A DNA stretch of 64,000 nt from Rikenellaceae bacterium (GCA_015059735.1 SUZX01000002.1:124001-188000), one strand, 5' to 3'. Positions 8,521-17,353 are shown, counted from the first letter of the stretch. A program made the numbers and translations. The notes: generated from the letters alone by a model not told the origin.

Positions 8521-8633
8521 TCTTTGAAGATGGTTTCCCGAGTTGGTCGGAGATGAAAAAACGACATGCTGTTGGGTTTTTGGTATGCTTGTCGTATGTC
8601 CGTCTTCGATATTAAAAGTATTAGAATATTGTT

Positions 8634-9236
8634 ATGCGTAAATATTTGATCTGTTTGTTGGCTCTTGTCTTTGTGTTGCCACTTCATGCTGAAAAACGCC
8701 GCAAACCGCGTGTTCGTGTGGAGTGGGGCGTACTGGCAGGTCTTAGTGCCCCGAATTATTCGACCAATGTCGATGTCGAACATGTCGAAAATAAACTCGG
8801 TTGGCAGGCAGGTATTTCTATGGCTGTGAATTTCGGAGCTATTGCCGTAGAACCGCAAATCCTCTATTTGCGTCAGGGGCTTCGCATCCAACCCGAGGGA
8901 GGTAAAGAACTGAATCTTAAATCGGGGTCTATCGATGTCCCGATTTTAGCCTCATTGCGCGTGTTGCATCCGGTGCGTATCTTTGTTGGACCGGTTCTTA
9001 CGCTCATGAACAACTGCAAACAGAAATCCGGCGATGATCTGCTCGAATTCGGACGTATTCGTCCGACGCTCTCTTATACAGTGGGTGTCGGTGCTGTAGT
9101 GCGTCGCCACTTGTTGCTCGAATTGCGTTATAACGGACAGTTCCGCGCCAAGCACGATGTGCTTTTCCCCGATGGAAGTACCCTCGATAAGTTGCGCTCT
9201 CATAGTTTTTCGTTTAATTTCGGATATCTGTTTTAA
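8634..9236 (+). CDS. Outer-membrane beta-barrel protein (porin family, PorT/OmpA-barrel-like)
   Basis: The 200-residue product starts with a signal peptide ending near HAEKRR (about residue 20). It continues as alternating strands such as VEWGVLAGLSAPNYS, VEPQILYLRQGL and TLSYTVGVGAVV, and ends in aromatic Phe (FSFNFGYLF), as barrel proteins recognised by BAM do. The length fits an eight-strand barrel. It has the same general build as the barrel gene at 37846. It sits 3 bp before phoH and is likely co-transcribed with it. No specific ligand can be inferred. Confidence 0.8.
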   Translation: MRKYLICLLALVFVLPLHAEKRRKPRVRVEWGVLAGLSAPNYSTNVDVEHVENKLGWQAGISMAVNFGAIAVEPQILYLRQGLRIQPEGGKELNLKSGSIDVPILASLRVLHPVRIFVGPVLTLMNNCKQKSGDDLLEFGRIRPTLSYTVGVGAVVRRHLLLELRYNGQFRAKHDVLFPDGSTLDKLRSHSFSFNFGYLF

Positions 9237-9239
9237 CCT

Positions 9240-10217
9240 ATGAGCGAGGCTGTTGCTAAGGAAATTGTTGTTGAGGGCGTCGATCCGCGCGAACTCTATG
9301 GATCGCAGAATATCTACCTTGATCAAATCAAGTCACTCAATCCGCAACTTAAAATTGTGGCACGCGGCTCTTCGCTTAAAGTGCTTGGCTCAACCGCCGA
9401 AACGGCGCGTTTTGCCAAACGTTTCGATGGGTTGGTTGCCTATTATTTGAAATATGGCCACCTCTCATCACAAGTTGTCGAACAGTGCTTTTCGGGCGTT
9501 GCCGTTGATACCCAAGAGCCTATTGATAAAGATGTTTTGGTTTATGGCAACAATGGAAATATCATTCGTGCGCGAACTCCCAATCAACAACGTTTGGTAA
9601 AACTCTACGATAAAAACGATCTGCTCTTTGCTGTCGGACCTGCCGGATCGGGTAAAACTTATACCGCTATCGCTTTGGCAGTCCGTGCCCTTAAAGAGCG
9701 TCAGGTGCGCCGGATTATCTTAACCCGTCCGGCTGTTGAGGCCGGCGAAAAGTTGGGCTTTTTGCCCGGCGATATGAAAGAGAAACTTGATCCTTATCTG
9801 CAACCGCTCTACGATGCACTCAACGATATGATTCCTCCGGCCAAACTGACCAAATTCATCGAAGAGGGTACTGTGCAGATCGCTCCGTTGGCTTACATGC
9901 GCGGTCGTACTCTTGACAACGCTTTCGTTATTCTCGATGAGGCGCAAAATACCACCTTGTCGCAGATCAAGATGTTCCTTACCCGCATGGGACGCAATGC
10001 CCGTTTCATCGTTACGGGCGATGTGACCCAAATCGACCTCCCGAAAAAATCGGATAGCGGTTTGGTGCGTGCCATGTCCATCTTGCGCGAAGTTTCGGGA
10101 ATCGGTATGGTCGAATTCGATCGTCGCGATATCGTGCGACACGAATTGGTCAAACAAATTGTTGCCGCATTCGATCGCGCCAGCGATCCATCGACTTCGC
10201 CTAATCATAATGAATAA
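9240..10217 (+). CDS. phoH: PhoH-family ATPase
   Basis: PhoH proteins are cytoplasmic ATPases of the SF1-helicase-like fold, linked to RNA metabolism and ribosome maturation. In the 325-residue product the Walker A motif GPAGSGKT is at 133-140, Walker B LDEAQN near 232-237, and FIVTGDVTQID further on. The N-terminal 110 residues are the usual KH-like extension of PhoH/YbeZ proteins. Length and motifs are complete. It follows the barrel gene by 3 bp and precedes pepD by 27 bp. In many Bacteroidetes phoH lies near other housekeeping genes; its partner YbeY is not in this window. Confidence 0.92.
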   Translation: MSEAVAKEIVVEGVDPRELYGSQNIYLDQIKSLNPQLKIVARGSSLKVLGSTAETARFAKRFDGLVAYYLKYGHLSSQVVEQCFSGVAVDTQEPIDKDVLVYGNNGNIIRARTPNQQRLVKLYDKNDLLFAVGPAGSGKTYTAIALAVRALKERQVRRIILTRPAVEAGEKLGFLPGDMKEKLDPYLQPLYDALNDMIPPAKLTKFIEEGTVQIAPLAYMRGRTLDNAFVILDEAQNTTLSQIKMFLTRMGRNARFIVTGDVTQIDLPKKSDSGLVRAMSILREVSGIGMVEFDRRDIVRHELVKQIVAAFDRASDPSTSPNHNE

Positions 10218-10244
10218 ACATAAAACCTTAAAAAACTATAAGTT

Positions 10245-11708
10245 ATGAACAGAAATTTAACCGCGCTCAAACCTGAGCTTGTTTGGAAACATTTTTCCGA
10301 GATGACCCGCATTCCCCACCCTTCGCATCACGAAGAGAAGATCCGCGCTTATATTTTGGGTGTTGCCCAGTCGTTGGGTCTCGAATGTTGCGAGGATGAG
10401 GCACACAATGTCTATGTCCGTAAACCGGCCACTGCTGGTATGGAGGACCGCAAAGGTGTGATTTTGCAGGCTCACCTCGATATGGTACCTCAAAAAAATA
10501 ACGATAAAGTTTTTGATTTCGAAAACGATCCGATCGATGCTTATATCGATGGCGATTGGGTAACGGCCGATGGTACCACGCTCGGTGCCGACAACGGTAT
10601 CGGTGCTGCTGCCATTTTGGCTGTATTGGAGGACAATACATTGGTTCACGGTCCGATCGAAGCCCTCTTTACGGCTACTGAGGAGGCCGGTATGGTAGGA
10701 GCCTTCGGCTTGAAAGCCGGTTTGTTACAGGGCGATATGCTGTTGAACCTCGATTCCGAAACCGAGGGCGAACTCTATGTAGGTTGCGCCGGCGGTCTCG
10801 ATGCCAACATTCGTTTTGATTATACCGCTGTCCCGACTCCGGCCGAAGGATATAAAGCTTGCACTTTGGTAGTCAAAGGTCTCAAAGGCGGTCACTCCGG
10901 TATCCAGATTGTTTGCCAGCGTGCCAATGCCAATAAACTCTTGTTCCGCTTCCTTAATGCTGCCGCTGCACAATTTGATATGCGCCTCTGCTCGGTAGAT
11001 GGCGGAGGTTTGCGTAATGCTATCCCGCGCGAGGCTTCAGCAGTCCTTTTGGTAAAAGAATCCGACTGTGCTGCATTTGTCGAGGCACTTGCCGCATATG
11101 AAAAGACCGTGCAGGCCGAGTTTGCAGGTATCGAAGAGGGTATCTCCATCGCTGCCGAGCCTTGCGAGAACCCTGCCGAGATGATTCCTTGCGAAGTTGC
11201 CGGCAATCTGACAAAAGCCGTGATCGGTTGCCCCGATGGTACTCAACGTATGTCGATCGCTATGCCCGGCTTGGTGCAAACCTCTACCAACCTTGCGCGT
11301 GTCGTATCCGACGGCTCGACCATCAAACTCCAATGTTTGCTGCGTAGCTCGGTAAATTCCGAGAAAGAGGCTCTTGGAGAGGCTATCAAAGCTGTATTTG
11401 CATTGGCTGGTGCCGAGACTATTCTTTCGGGCAGCTATAATGGCTGGAATCCCAATATGGAGTCGCCGATCTTGAAAGCCATGACCGTTTCCTACGAAGA
11501 ACTTTATGGTGTTAAACCCGCTATTACGGCTATTCATGCCGGTTTGGAGTGCGGTATTATCGGTAGCAACTATCCTAACTTGGATATGATCTCCTTCGGC
11601 CCGACGATCTGCTACCCGCACTCGCCGGACGAGAAAGTCGAGATTGCATCGGTTGCCAAGTTCTACGACTTCTTGATCCACACTCTGCGCAACGTTCCCC
11701 AAAAGTAA
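10245..11708 (+). CDS. pepD: Aminoacyl-histidine dipeptidase (M20 family)
   Basis: This is a zinc-dependent M20C peptidase of 487 residues, the standard PepD length, which hydrolyses dipeptides such as Xaa-His in the cytoplasm. Metal and catalytic motifs are visible: HLDMVPQ (His77, Asp79), TLGADNGIGAAA (about 111-122, bridging Asp), TEEAGMVGA (about 145, catalytic Glu pair), LDSETEGELYVGCAGG, and HAGLECG near the C terminus. The start ATG at 10245 is preceded by an A-rich stretch rather than a Shine-Dalgarno, as is usual in this phylum. It is the third gene of the run starting at 8634. Confidence 0.93.
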   Translation: MNRNLTALKPELVWKHFSEMTRIPHPSHHEEKIRAYILGVAQSLGLECCEDEAHNVYVRKPATAGMEDRKGVILQAHLDMVPQKNNDKVFDFENDPIDAYIDGDWVTADGTTLGADNGIGAAAILAVLEDNTLVHGPIEALFTATEEAGMVGAFGLKAGLLQGDMLLNLDSETEGELYVGCAGGLDANIRFDYTAVPTPAEGYKACTLVVKGLKGGHSGIQIVCQRANANKLLFRFLNAAAAQFDMRLCSVDGGGLRNAIPREASAVLLVKESDCAAFVEALAAYEKTVQAEFAGIEEGISIAAEPCENPAEMIPCEVAGNLTKAVIGCPDGTQRMSIAMPGLVQTSTNLARVVSDGSTIKLQCLLRSSVNSEKEALGEAIKAVFALAGAETILSGSYNGWNPNMESPILKAMTVSYEELYGVKPAITAIHAGLECGIIGSNYPNLDMISFGPTICYPHSPDEKVEIASVAKFYDFLIHTLRNVPQK

Positions 11709-11715
11709 CGTCGGG

Positions 11716-12723
11716 GTGGAAGCCGAAAAATGGTTTGTCATCGTCAATCCCGTGGCCGGTAACGGTCGCGGGTTAGACGATTTCCCGCAGATATCCAAAT
11801 ACCTGCGCGATGCCCATATTCTGTGTGAACCGGTCTTTACGGAACACAAATTCCATGCTACGGAATTGACTGTTTCGGCTGTAAAAGAGGGCTATCGCCG
11901 TATTATCGTTGTCGGTGGTGATGGTACGCTCCACGAGGTTGTCAACGGCCTTTTTATCCAACAAGAGGTGCGTCCCGATGAGGTGCTTTTAGCAGTTATA
12001 GCTGCCGGATCGGGTAACGATTGGGTACGTACATTCGGGGTTTCTACTCGTTATCAAGATGCCGTGCAGTCCATCAGCGAGGGATATTCGTTCCTGCAAG
12101 ATGTCGGTGTTGTTTCTTACGAAGAGGCACATTACCGTCAAAACCGTTATATCGCCAATGTTGCCGGTGCGGGTTTCGAAGCACAAATTATCCGACGAGT
12201 CACCCATCTCCAAAAAAAACGCCGCAAAAGTCGTTGGCGTTATACATGGTGTCTTATCAGCCAGTTTTTTAGCTATAAATCTACCGGTGTCAAAGTTTGG
12301 GTCGATGATCGTTTAGTCTATAACAATTTGCTCTTGTCGGTAGCCATCGGTATCTGCAAATATAATGGTGGTGGTATGCAACAGCTACCCGAGGCTGTTA
12401 TCGACGATGGAATGCTCGATGTGTCGCTCATTCGTCCGGTTCATTTTTGGCATATTCTTTTCCGTTTTCGCTACCTCTTTAATGGTGGAATTTACCGCAT
12501 TCGTCACGTCCTTCATGAGCGCGGTCAACGTATCCGTATCGAATCTTCCCCCGAAATCTCTGTTGAGGCCGATGGAGAGTTGTTGGGAGAGACCCCGCTT
12601 GAATTTTCCGTACTTCACAAGGCGATTCGTGTTGTGGTTTGTCGCGAGTTTTATTACCAACATGCCGGCGAAGCGGATTCCGATCCCATGCCTTCGAATG
12701 TGGATGTAGCTACCGCAAACTGA
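11716..12723 (+). CDS. Diacylglycerol kinase-family lipid kinase (DagK/YegS type)
   Basis: The protein has 335 residues and probably starts at GTG 11716, 7 bp after pepD; no ATG is better placed. The nucleotide-binding signatures of the DAGK catalytic domain are VNPVAGNGRG (11-20), VVGGDGTLHEVVNGL (about 65-79) and AAGSGNDWVR (about 96-105). Members of the family phosphorylate diacylglycerol or related lipids at the cytoplasmic face of the membrane, feeding phospholipid recycling. The substrate here is not determined. It is the last gene of the run and is followed by a strong terminator. Confidence 0.88.
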   Translation: MEAEKWFVIVNPVAGNGRGLDDFPQISKYLRDAHILCEPVFTEHKFHATELTVSAVKEGYRRIIVVGGDGTLHEVVNGLFIQQEVRPDEVLLAVIAAGSGNDWVRTFGVSTRYQDAVQSISEGYSFLQDVGVVSYEEAHYRQNRYIANVAGAGFEAQIIRRVTHLQKKRRKSRWRYTWCLISQFFSYKSTGVKVWVDDRLVYNNLLLSVAIGICKYNGGGMQQLPEAVIDDGMLDVSLIRPVHFWHILFRFRYLFNGGIYRIRHVLHERGQRIRIESSPEISVEADGELLGETPLEFSVLHKAIRVVVCREFYYQHAGEADSDPMPSNVDVATAN

Positions 12724-12746
12724 TAGCATAAGTCGTATCCGAAAAC

Positions 12747-12787
12747 AAAGCATGCCGCTCCATATGGAAGCGACATGCTTTGTTTTT
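12747..12787 (+). terminator. Strong rho-independent terminator after the lipid kinase gene
   Basis: Arms AAAGCATG.CGCT and AGCG.CATGCTTT close around CCATATGG, followed by TTTTT. The remaining gap 12788-12994 shows nothing else that I can support. Confidence 0.9.
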
Positions 12788-12994
12788 AGATTATATACTA
12801 ATTTATTTGCTGTTTGTAACCCATTCAGTGTGAGTCTCTATATTCTCGGCAAAGCCGTGTTTGCAAATTCCGATCCACCTCCTAAATATCCCGTCCTCGG
12901 ATAGTGAATTTACTCTACCTGTGGAGTAAAAGGGGATTTCTACATATGGTGTAAAATGGTATATAATTACCTCTTTTATTTTAAGCGTTGTTGA

Positions 12995-13570
12995 TTATTT
13001 CGTTGTTTCGATGATATCGATTTCGGTGACTGTCCAGTTGAACAGGTCGGCAGCGCACTGACTCTCCAACTGGCGAATCTGCGAATTGTTGGTTGTATCA
13101 GCCAAAATGGCATTGAAGAATTGCCCCATTGAGTTGAAAGTTGCATTTACCTTTCCTGCAAAACAAGTGTAAAATGCACGTAATTGGCTGTGATCCAATC
13201 CGGCCGGTAATACCCCTTGTGATACCAGATAGTTGTATGGATAGATGTGGCGCATGTTGTGAGCGTCGGCATCGAGTTCTTCGACAATCGTCTCCACAAC
13301 CACTACATCCACCGTGTCATTAACCCCGGGCATCGCGATAAAAGTTGTATAGACCGGAAAACTCGTTTCGAGATCGGTGGCAACCTCGTCGGCGAAGAGT
13401 TGAAATTCCGCATCGGTCAGGTCGTTCAAATAGACCATTTTGCGATAGTCGCGTAACGCCTCGCGCATGGCCTTGCGCTGTTCGCGATTCCACTCGCGTT
13501 GTTGCGAGCAACTCATGAAACCTATGGCAAAAAAAGCCAGCAAAGAGAAACTGAGGAGAATTTTTTTCAT
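12995..13570 (-). CDS. Hypothetical lipoprotein
   Basis: The product has 191 residues. The signal peptide ends in FMSC, so Cys21 is the predicted acylation site. The mature part is mostly helical and polar (QQREWNREQRKAMREALRDYRKM at its start is interrupted only by charged residues), with no domain that I recognise. A conserved-looking pair of cysteines is absent. It has its own minus-strand -7 box upstream (13645-13652) and no operon partner. Function unknown. Confidence 0.7.
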   Translation of the reverse strand: MKKILLSFSLLAFFAIGFMSCSQQREWNREQRKAMREALRDYRKMVYLNDLTDAEFQLFADEVATDLETSFPVYTTFIAMPGVNDTVDVVVVETIVEELDADAHNMRHIYPYNYLVSQGVLPAGLDHSQLRAFYTCFAGKVNATFNSMGQFFNAILADTTNNSQIRQLESQCAADLFNWTVTEIDIIETTK

Positions 13571-13644
13571 CTTACTTTGATTTTGGTTTTACTGCAATCT
13601 CCTTAGCAATCCGTGTGCCAAAACAGTCTGAAATCTTACTGTTA

Positions 13645-13652
13645 CAAATTTA
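13645..13652 (-). promoter_or_regulatory. -7 box upstream of the hypothetical lipoprotein gene
   Basis: TAAATTTG on the minus strand, 75 nt upstream of the ATG at 13570. No clear -33 element lies at standard spacing because the G/C-rich hairpin at 13651-13681 occupies that region. Confidence 0.4.
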
Positions 13653-13681
13653 CCCCCGCCAAAATAGTGTCTGACGGGGGT
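13651..13681 (-). terminator. Hairpin downstream of the Bor-like gene, probable terminator
   Basis: ACCCCCG and CGGGGGT pair around a 17-nt loop, 72 nt past the stop of the gene at 13753. A second hairpin, GGCGATC/GATCGCC, lies at 13698-13720. Neither has a long T run, so termination strength is uncertain. Confidence 0.4.
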
Positions 13682-13752
13682 GGCTTTGCCGATTAAATGG
13701 CGATCATGACCCAAGATCGCCCGAATACCTATCGGATATGCAGTCTGAAAAA

Positions 13753-14286
13753 CTATCGCTGTTGATATTGTGGCGGTTGCTGTTGATACTGCTGTTGTTG
13801 GTATTGTTGCTGGTACTGCTGCGGTTGTTGATACTGCTGTTGCGGATATTGCGGCTGTTGGTACTGCGGCTGATTTAAGGGTTGGGCGGCTTGTGGTTGC
13901 TGCTGATAGTATTGCTGCGGATAAGCCGTTTGCGGTTGCGGTTGTCCCTGCTTATACGGATTCAACTCCGAGACCTTCGGGGCTTTTACCTTGATCGTCT
14001 GCATCGAGAAGAGACCTCCGGTAACAAATGTCAATAACATGTCGAGTAATCCGTGACGGGTTTTGATTTGGCAGTTTCCGTGATGCGGTGTAGCTACTTG
14101 GGCTCGACCCATCGGCAGGAATCCCCAGAAGAGATACATCTGTTTGCCTTTTGAGTAGTTGTAGGTTGCGATGTCATCGACTTTGATGTTTTCGCGATAA
14201 GCACCTACCGAAGTTTTTGTTCCGTAGCATGAGGTGAGCGTCAAGGCACATAACAGCCCCAACAAAAGAATAAAATTCCTTTTCAT
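13753..14286 (-). CDS. Bor-like lipoprotein with a long Gln/Pro/Tyr-rich tail
   Basis: The product has 177 residues and a lipobox TSC (Cys20). Residues about 50-105 (YLFWGFLPMGRAQVATPHHG, then GLLDMLLTFVTGGLFSMQTIKV) resemble the small phage/serum-resistance Bor family of lipoproteins: an uncharged WGF segment, a conserved small loop and a hydrophobic hairpin. From about residue 112 the sequence becomes a low-complexity tail of repeated YQQ, PQY and QQP units. That tail is encoded by repeated CAG/CAA-type codons and could vary in length by slippage. The gene lies 97 nt downstream of structured RNA copy A, in the same direction, with no promoter of its own in between. The Bor assignment is by resemblance only. 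Confidence 0.65.
   Translation of the reverse strand: MKRNFILLLGLLCALTLTSCYGTKTSVGAYRENIKVDDIATYNYSKGKQMYLFWGFLPMGRAQVATPHHGNCQIKTRHGLLDMLLTFVTGGLFSMQTIKVKAPKVSELNPYKQGQPQPQTAYPQQYYQQQPQAAQPLNQPQYQQPQYPQQQYQQPQQYQQQYQQQQYQQQPPQYQQR
13757..13910 (-). repeat. In-gene low-complexity repeat encoding a Q/P/Y-rich tail
   Basis: Imperfect tandem units of 9-15 nt encode YQQ, QPQ and PQY repeats at the C terminus of the Bor-like lipoprotein. Such tracts can expand or contract between strains. Confidence 0.75.
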
Positions 14287-14375
14287 AGTAAAAGATTTTT
14301 GGGTGAGTAAATAGAAATAATGGGTCTTCTTCGTTTATTGCCGCATCTATCTCCTACTACGGTGTTGTTTGTGTT

Positions 14376-14628
14376 AAAAAAAAGAAAGTGTGGAGATAAT
14401 TTCGTCTATTTCTAAGAAGGTTGTGGTAAGACCCGAATCGGAATAAACGCTACAATGCCCCACACTTGTAATGCAGGGCCTTGTGCATAGAACATACCAA
14501 GCCATACATATACAAGAAATGAGTGTTGTTCGTTTGCCTCCGATTTCTTGAAAACTACCACATTTTCTTAGAAGGACAGTGCGAAAACACTTTCGTAAAA
14601 TTGTTGACACCTGCCTCACGCAGAATGT
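14376..14628 (-). ncRNA. Structured RNA family, copy A (leader of the Bor-like gene or small RNA)
   Basis: The conserved core is 14594-14384 on the minus strand (211 nt). It is closed by GAAAGTGT/ACACTTTC and followed by eight T. Inside, CTAAGAA pairs with TTCTTAG, TGTGGTA with TACCACA, AATCGGA with TCCGATT and AAACG with CGTTT. Two apical hairpins follow, one with loop CTTGT and one closed by GCCC/GGGC after the conserved TTCTATG. A separate 5' hairpin (GACA..CTGC / GCAG.TGTC) precedes the core. Copies B (18690-18940) and C (44570-44816) share the fold with different sequences. The downstream gene starts 97 nt after the closing stem. Confidence 0.75.
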
Positions 14629-14633
14629 CGTTG

Positions 14634-14664
14634 CAAATTTAATAGATGTTTTGGAAACGAACAA
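14634..14664 (-). promoter_or_regulatory. Promoter of structured RNA copy A
   Basis: TTG (14664-14662), a 20-nt spacer and TAAATTTG (14641-14634) on the minus strand fit the Bacteroidota consensus. The predicted start near 14628 is just before the RNA's 5' hairpin. Confidence 0.7.
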
Positions 14665-14712
14665 CACCTGATGGAGCCTTGTTGCGAAAAATATGATAAA
14701 TTCTATTTCTTA

Positions 14713-14742
14713 TTGTTCTGATAGCAAAATTGGTTATATTTG
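14713..14742 (+). promoter_or_regulatory. Promoter of the large outer-membrane barrel gene
   Basis: TTG (14713-14715), a 19-nt spacer and TATATTTG (14735-14742). The ATG at 14766 is about 18 nt past the predicted start site. Confidence 0.7.
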
Positions 14743-14765
14743 TGGTGTAAAAAGGTTTTCCGGAT

Positions 14766-17186
14766 ATGTCCGTCTTCAAAAAATGGCAAATTCTGTTCTT
14801 GCTTCTCTTGTGTAAGGGTGTTTTCGGACAAACTATCGACGATTATTATCCCTATGCTGAGCGAGAACGCGATCTTCCGATGTTGCTTACCGACTCCTCG
14901 CTGTTCTATCGAGCCATCCAGACCGCACCGGATCTCTACGATAAAATTACCGGTTACCATCTGTCATCGGTAGCCTTGAAACGGCGCGGATTTTCATGGC
15001 GACGAGAGGTCGCTTCACTCGAAAACCTGAATGTCTCCTATCGCTATTTTTCGTTGTTGCGCCTACTCGGAGCAACCGAAACATATCGTTCCGGATTTAC
15101 TGCGAACCACCGGTCGGCGGATGCGGTGTGCGGTGAGCGCAGTTTTGCATTCGGCGATGCCCAATCCCTACGTCCTTATCGTGCTGCTGTACATTTCTCG
15201 GGACGCAACTATCTGCTCGGAGCCCGCCTTGCGGCACAAGGAAACTTGGGGCGATCATGGTTTGGAGCGGCCGCTATCGAGGCGCGTACAGGCCGCGACC
15301 TATATATTAATGGGGTCTTTACCGATGCTTTATCGCTTGGCTTCCGAGTCGAGAAACGATTCTCCGAGAGATGTCGGTTGGCGTTGCTTGCCGCAATTCC
15401 GATCTCCACTCGCGGAACACGCCTTTCGGCCACCGAGGAGACCTTTATGCTTACTGGCGATAAACGTTATAATCCCGCGTGGGGCTTTCAAAATGGAGAG
15501 ATGCGTAATTCGCGTGTGCGTCGCGATCGAGTTCCCGTTGCTATGGTGTCGTTCCGTTGCAAGTTGTCGTCTGCAACCTCTTTGCATGCCGCCGCGAGTG
15601 CCGAAATTGGGTTGTCGTCATATAGTGCTTTGGGGTGGTACGATGCGCGTACTCCGATGCCCGACAACTATCGTTACTTGCCGAGCTATACCGGCGATCA
15701 GGCTACCGAACGAGCTTGGCGTAACAACGATTCTCGCTATACGCAAATAGATTGGGATGAGTTGATTCGACGCAATCGAATGGCCGGCGGAAACGCAGTC
15801 TATGCGTTGGAGGATCGAGTGAAACGCATTGCCGATCTGCAATCCGATCTGACATTCGAAACCTCGGTCGATCGGCGCCTGACATTACGTTACGGTGTCG
15901 ATTTCACCTATTCCAACTCTCGCAACTATAAGAATTTGCGCGATCTGTTGGGAGCCGATTATTTGGTGGATATTGATCAATACTTGGTCGATGACGATAC
16001 TTTCGGTAATAAATTGCAGAACAATCTGCGCGATCCCAACCGCCGAGTCGGTGAAGGAGATCGTTTTGGCTATGATTATGCACTGATTACACGAAAGATG
16101 GCTGTACATGTGCAAGCCGAATATCGGGAAGAGCGTTTTTGTGCTGCGGTTGCCGCCGAGTTCGGTATGGCCTCAATCTTCCGGCGGGGATATTACGAAA
16201 AAGAGCTTTTCCCTGCTTCCAACTCCTATGGCTCTTCGCGTCGGATGCATTTTACCCCTTACGCTTTGAAACTGACCGCCGGTTGGACCTTCTCTCCTCG
16301 ACATTATGTCGAATTGTCGCTTTCAGCTGCCGCCACACTTCCCGATGCCGAACAACTTTTCCTGCAACCGCTGTACAACAATCGAACGGTGGATAATCCG
16401 TTGCCCGAACGTTTTTATGGCGCGGAGTGCGTATGGCGTCGGTCGGGAGAACGTGCCGAGTGGCAGTTGGCCGCATATGCTACGGTTTCTTATGACGGGG
16501 TTAGCACACATCGTTATTTCGACGATCTCTCCGGAATTTATTGTGATATGGCTGTCCGAAATATCGCAATGTGGCAACTCGGCGTTGAGGCTGCGATAAA
16601 TATTCGATTGGCTTATCGTTGGAAACTCTCGTTGGCTGCATCGGCCGGTAGTTTCAAATATATTCGCAATCCCTATGTTATGGTCATTTCTGATGCTGAT
16701 AATACGGTTGTATCGCACGATGCCGAGAGCTTTATGGGCGATTGCAAGATCGGGGGAACTCCGGCAATTACGGGGATGGTTGGATTGGGCTATTTTGCGT
16801 CGAAAGGGTGGGGAATACATCTTTCTGCCGGATATGCCGGTTGCCGTTATGTCGAGGCTACGCCGTTGCGCCGTACCGAACGGGGGGCTCGCCAAGCCGG
16901 CGTAACGACGACATCGTTTACCGCTTTTACCGGTCAAGAGCAATTGCCCGATGCGTTTGTTGCAGATGCTGCACTTTTCAAGAATTTTCAGCTGGGATAT
17001 TCTCAACTCTCTGTAACGTTGTCACTACGCAATCTCACGGGCGAAGATACGATCTACAACGGTTACGAATCGTTGCGGGTGCAACGAATTGCCGCCGGCG
17101 ACGATACTTTTTATCGTCCGCACGCTTCGCGTTACACCTATGCTTGGCCACGATCGATTTATTTGAGCGTTGGTTACCGTTTCTAA
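14766..17186 (+). CDS. Large outer-membrane beta-barrel, TonB-receptor-like without a plug
   Basis: The 806-residue product has a signal peptide ending near VFGQT (residue 22). Its many alternating strands and the C-terminal IYLSVGYRF with final Phe are typical of TonB-dependent-receptor barrels of Bacteroidetes. I see no TonB box, no carboxypeptidase-like N-terminal domain and no recognisable plug, so it may be a plug-less relative or a structural barrel rather than an energised importer. No SusD-type partner is adjacent. It is monocistronic with its own promoter and ends 167 bp before ald. Ligand unknown. Confidence 0.7.
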   Translation: MSVFKKWQILFLLLLCKGVFGQTIDDYYPYAERERDLPMLLTDSSLFYRAIQTAPDLYDKITGYHLSSVALKRRGFSWRREVASLENLNVSYRYFSLLRLLGATETYRSGFTANHRSADAVCGERSFAFGDAQSLRPYRAAVHFSGRNYLLGARLAAQGNLGRSWFGAAAIEARTGRDLYINGVFTDALSLGFRVEKRFSERCRLALLAAIPISTRGTRLSATEETFMLTGDKRYNPAWGFQNGEMRNSRVRRDRVPVAMVSFRCKLSSATSLHAAASAEIGLSSYSALGWYDARTPMPDNYRYLPSYTGDQATERAWRNNDSRYTQIDWDELIRRNRMAGGNAVYALEDRVKRIADLQSDLTFETSVDRRLTLRYGVDFTYSNSRNYKNLRDLLGADYLVDIDQYLVDDDTFGNKLQNNLRDPNRRVGEGDRFGYDYALITRKMAVHVQAEYREERFCAAVAAEFGMASIFRRGYYEKELFPASNSYGSSRRMHFTPYALKLTAGWTFSPRHYVELSLSAAATLPDAEQLFLQPLYNNRTVDNPLPERFYGAECVWRRSGERAEWQLAAYATVSYDGVSTHRYFDDLSGIYCDMAVRNIAMWQLGVEAAINIRLAYRWKLSLAASAGSFKYIRNPYVMVISDADNTVVSHDAESFMGDCKIGGTPAITGMVGLGYFASKGWGIHLSAGYAGCRYVEATPLRRTERGARQAGVTTTSFTAFTGQEQLPDAFVADAALFKNFQLGYSQLSVTLSLRNLTGEDTIYNGYESLRVQRIAAGDDTFYRPHASRYTYAWPRSIYLSVGYRF

Positions 17187-17353
17187 TCTGTTCGTAAAGG
17201 TACGGTATAACTTAACAATAATTATTTCTTGTGACGAAATTTGATAATATCATCACACGATCAAAAAAATATGCAAAAAAGTGCTCTAAAAGGTAGATTG
17301 TTTGTGAAAAATTTGTATATTGCACGGCTCAAAAACTTAAAAAAACTAAAAAA

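Noticed and set aside
8553..8615. 20-codon frame in the leader of the barrel-phoH run
   Set aside because: It has a signal-like start (MKKRHAVGFLVC) but no repeated regulatory codons and no terminator after it; a chance frame is as likely.
14384..14594. Interpretation of the three RNA elements as MITEs or insertion-sequence remnants because of terminal inverted repeats
   Set aside because: No target-site duplications are seen, inner helices covary between copies, and each has a promoter in the same place. DNA repeats would not need paired changes.
14384..14594. Interpretation of the three RNA elements as 6S RNA
   Set aside because: 6S RNA is normally single-copy and rod-shaped; these have three copies and a junction with two apical hairpins. 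A covariance search is still needed.
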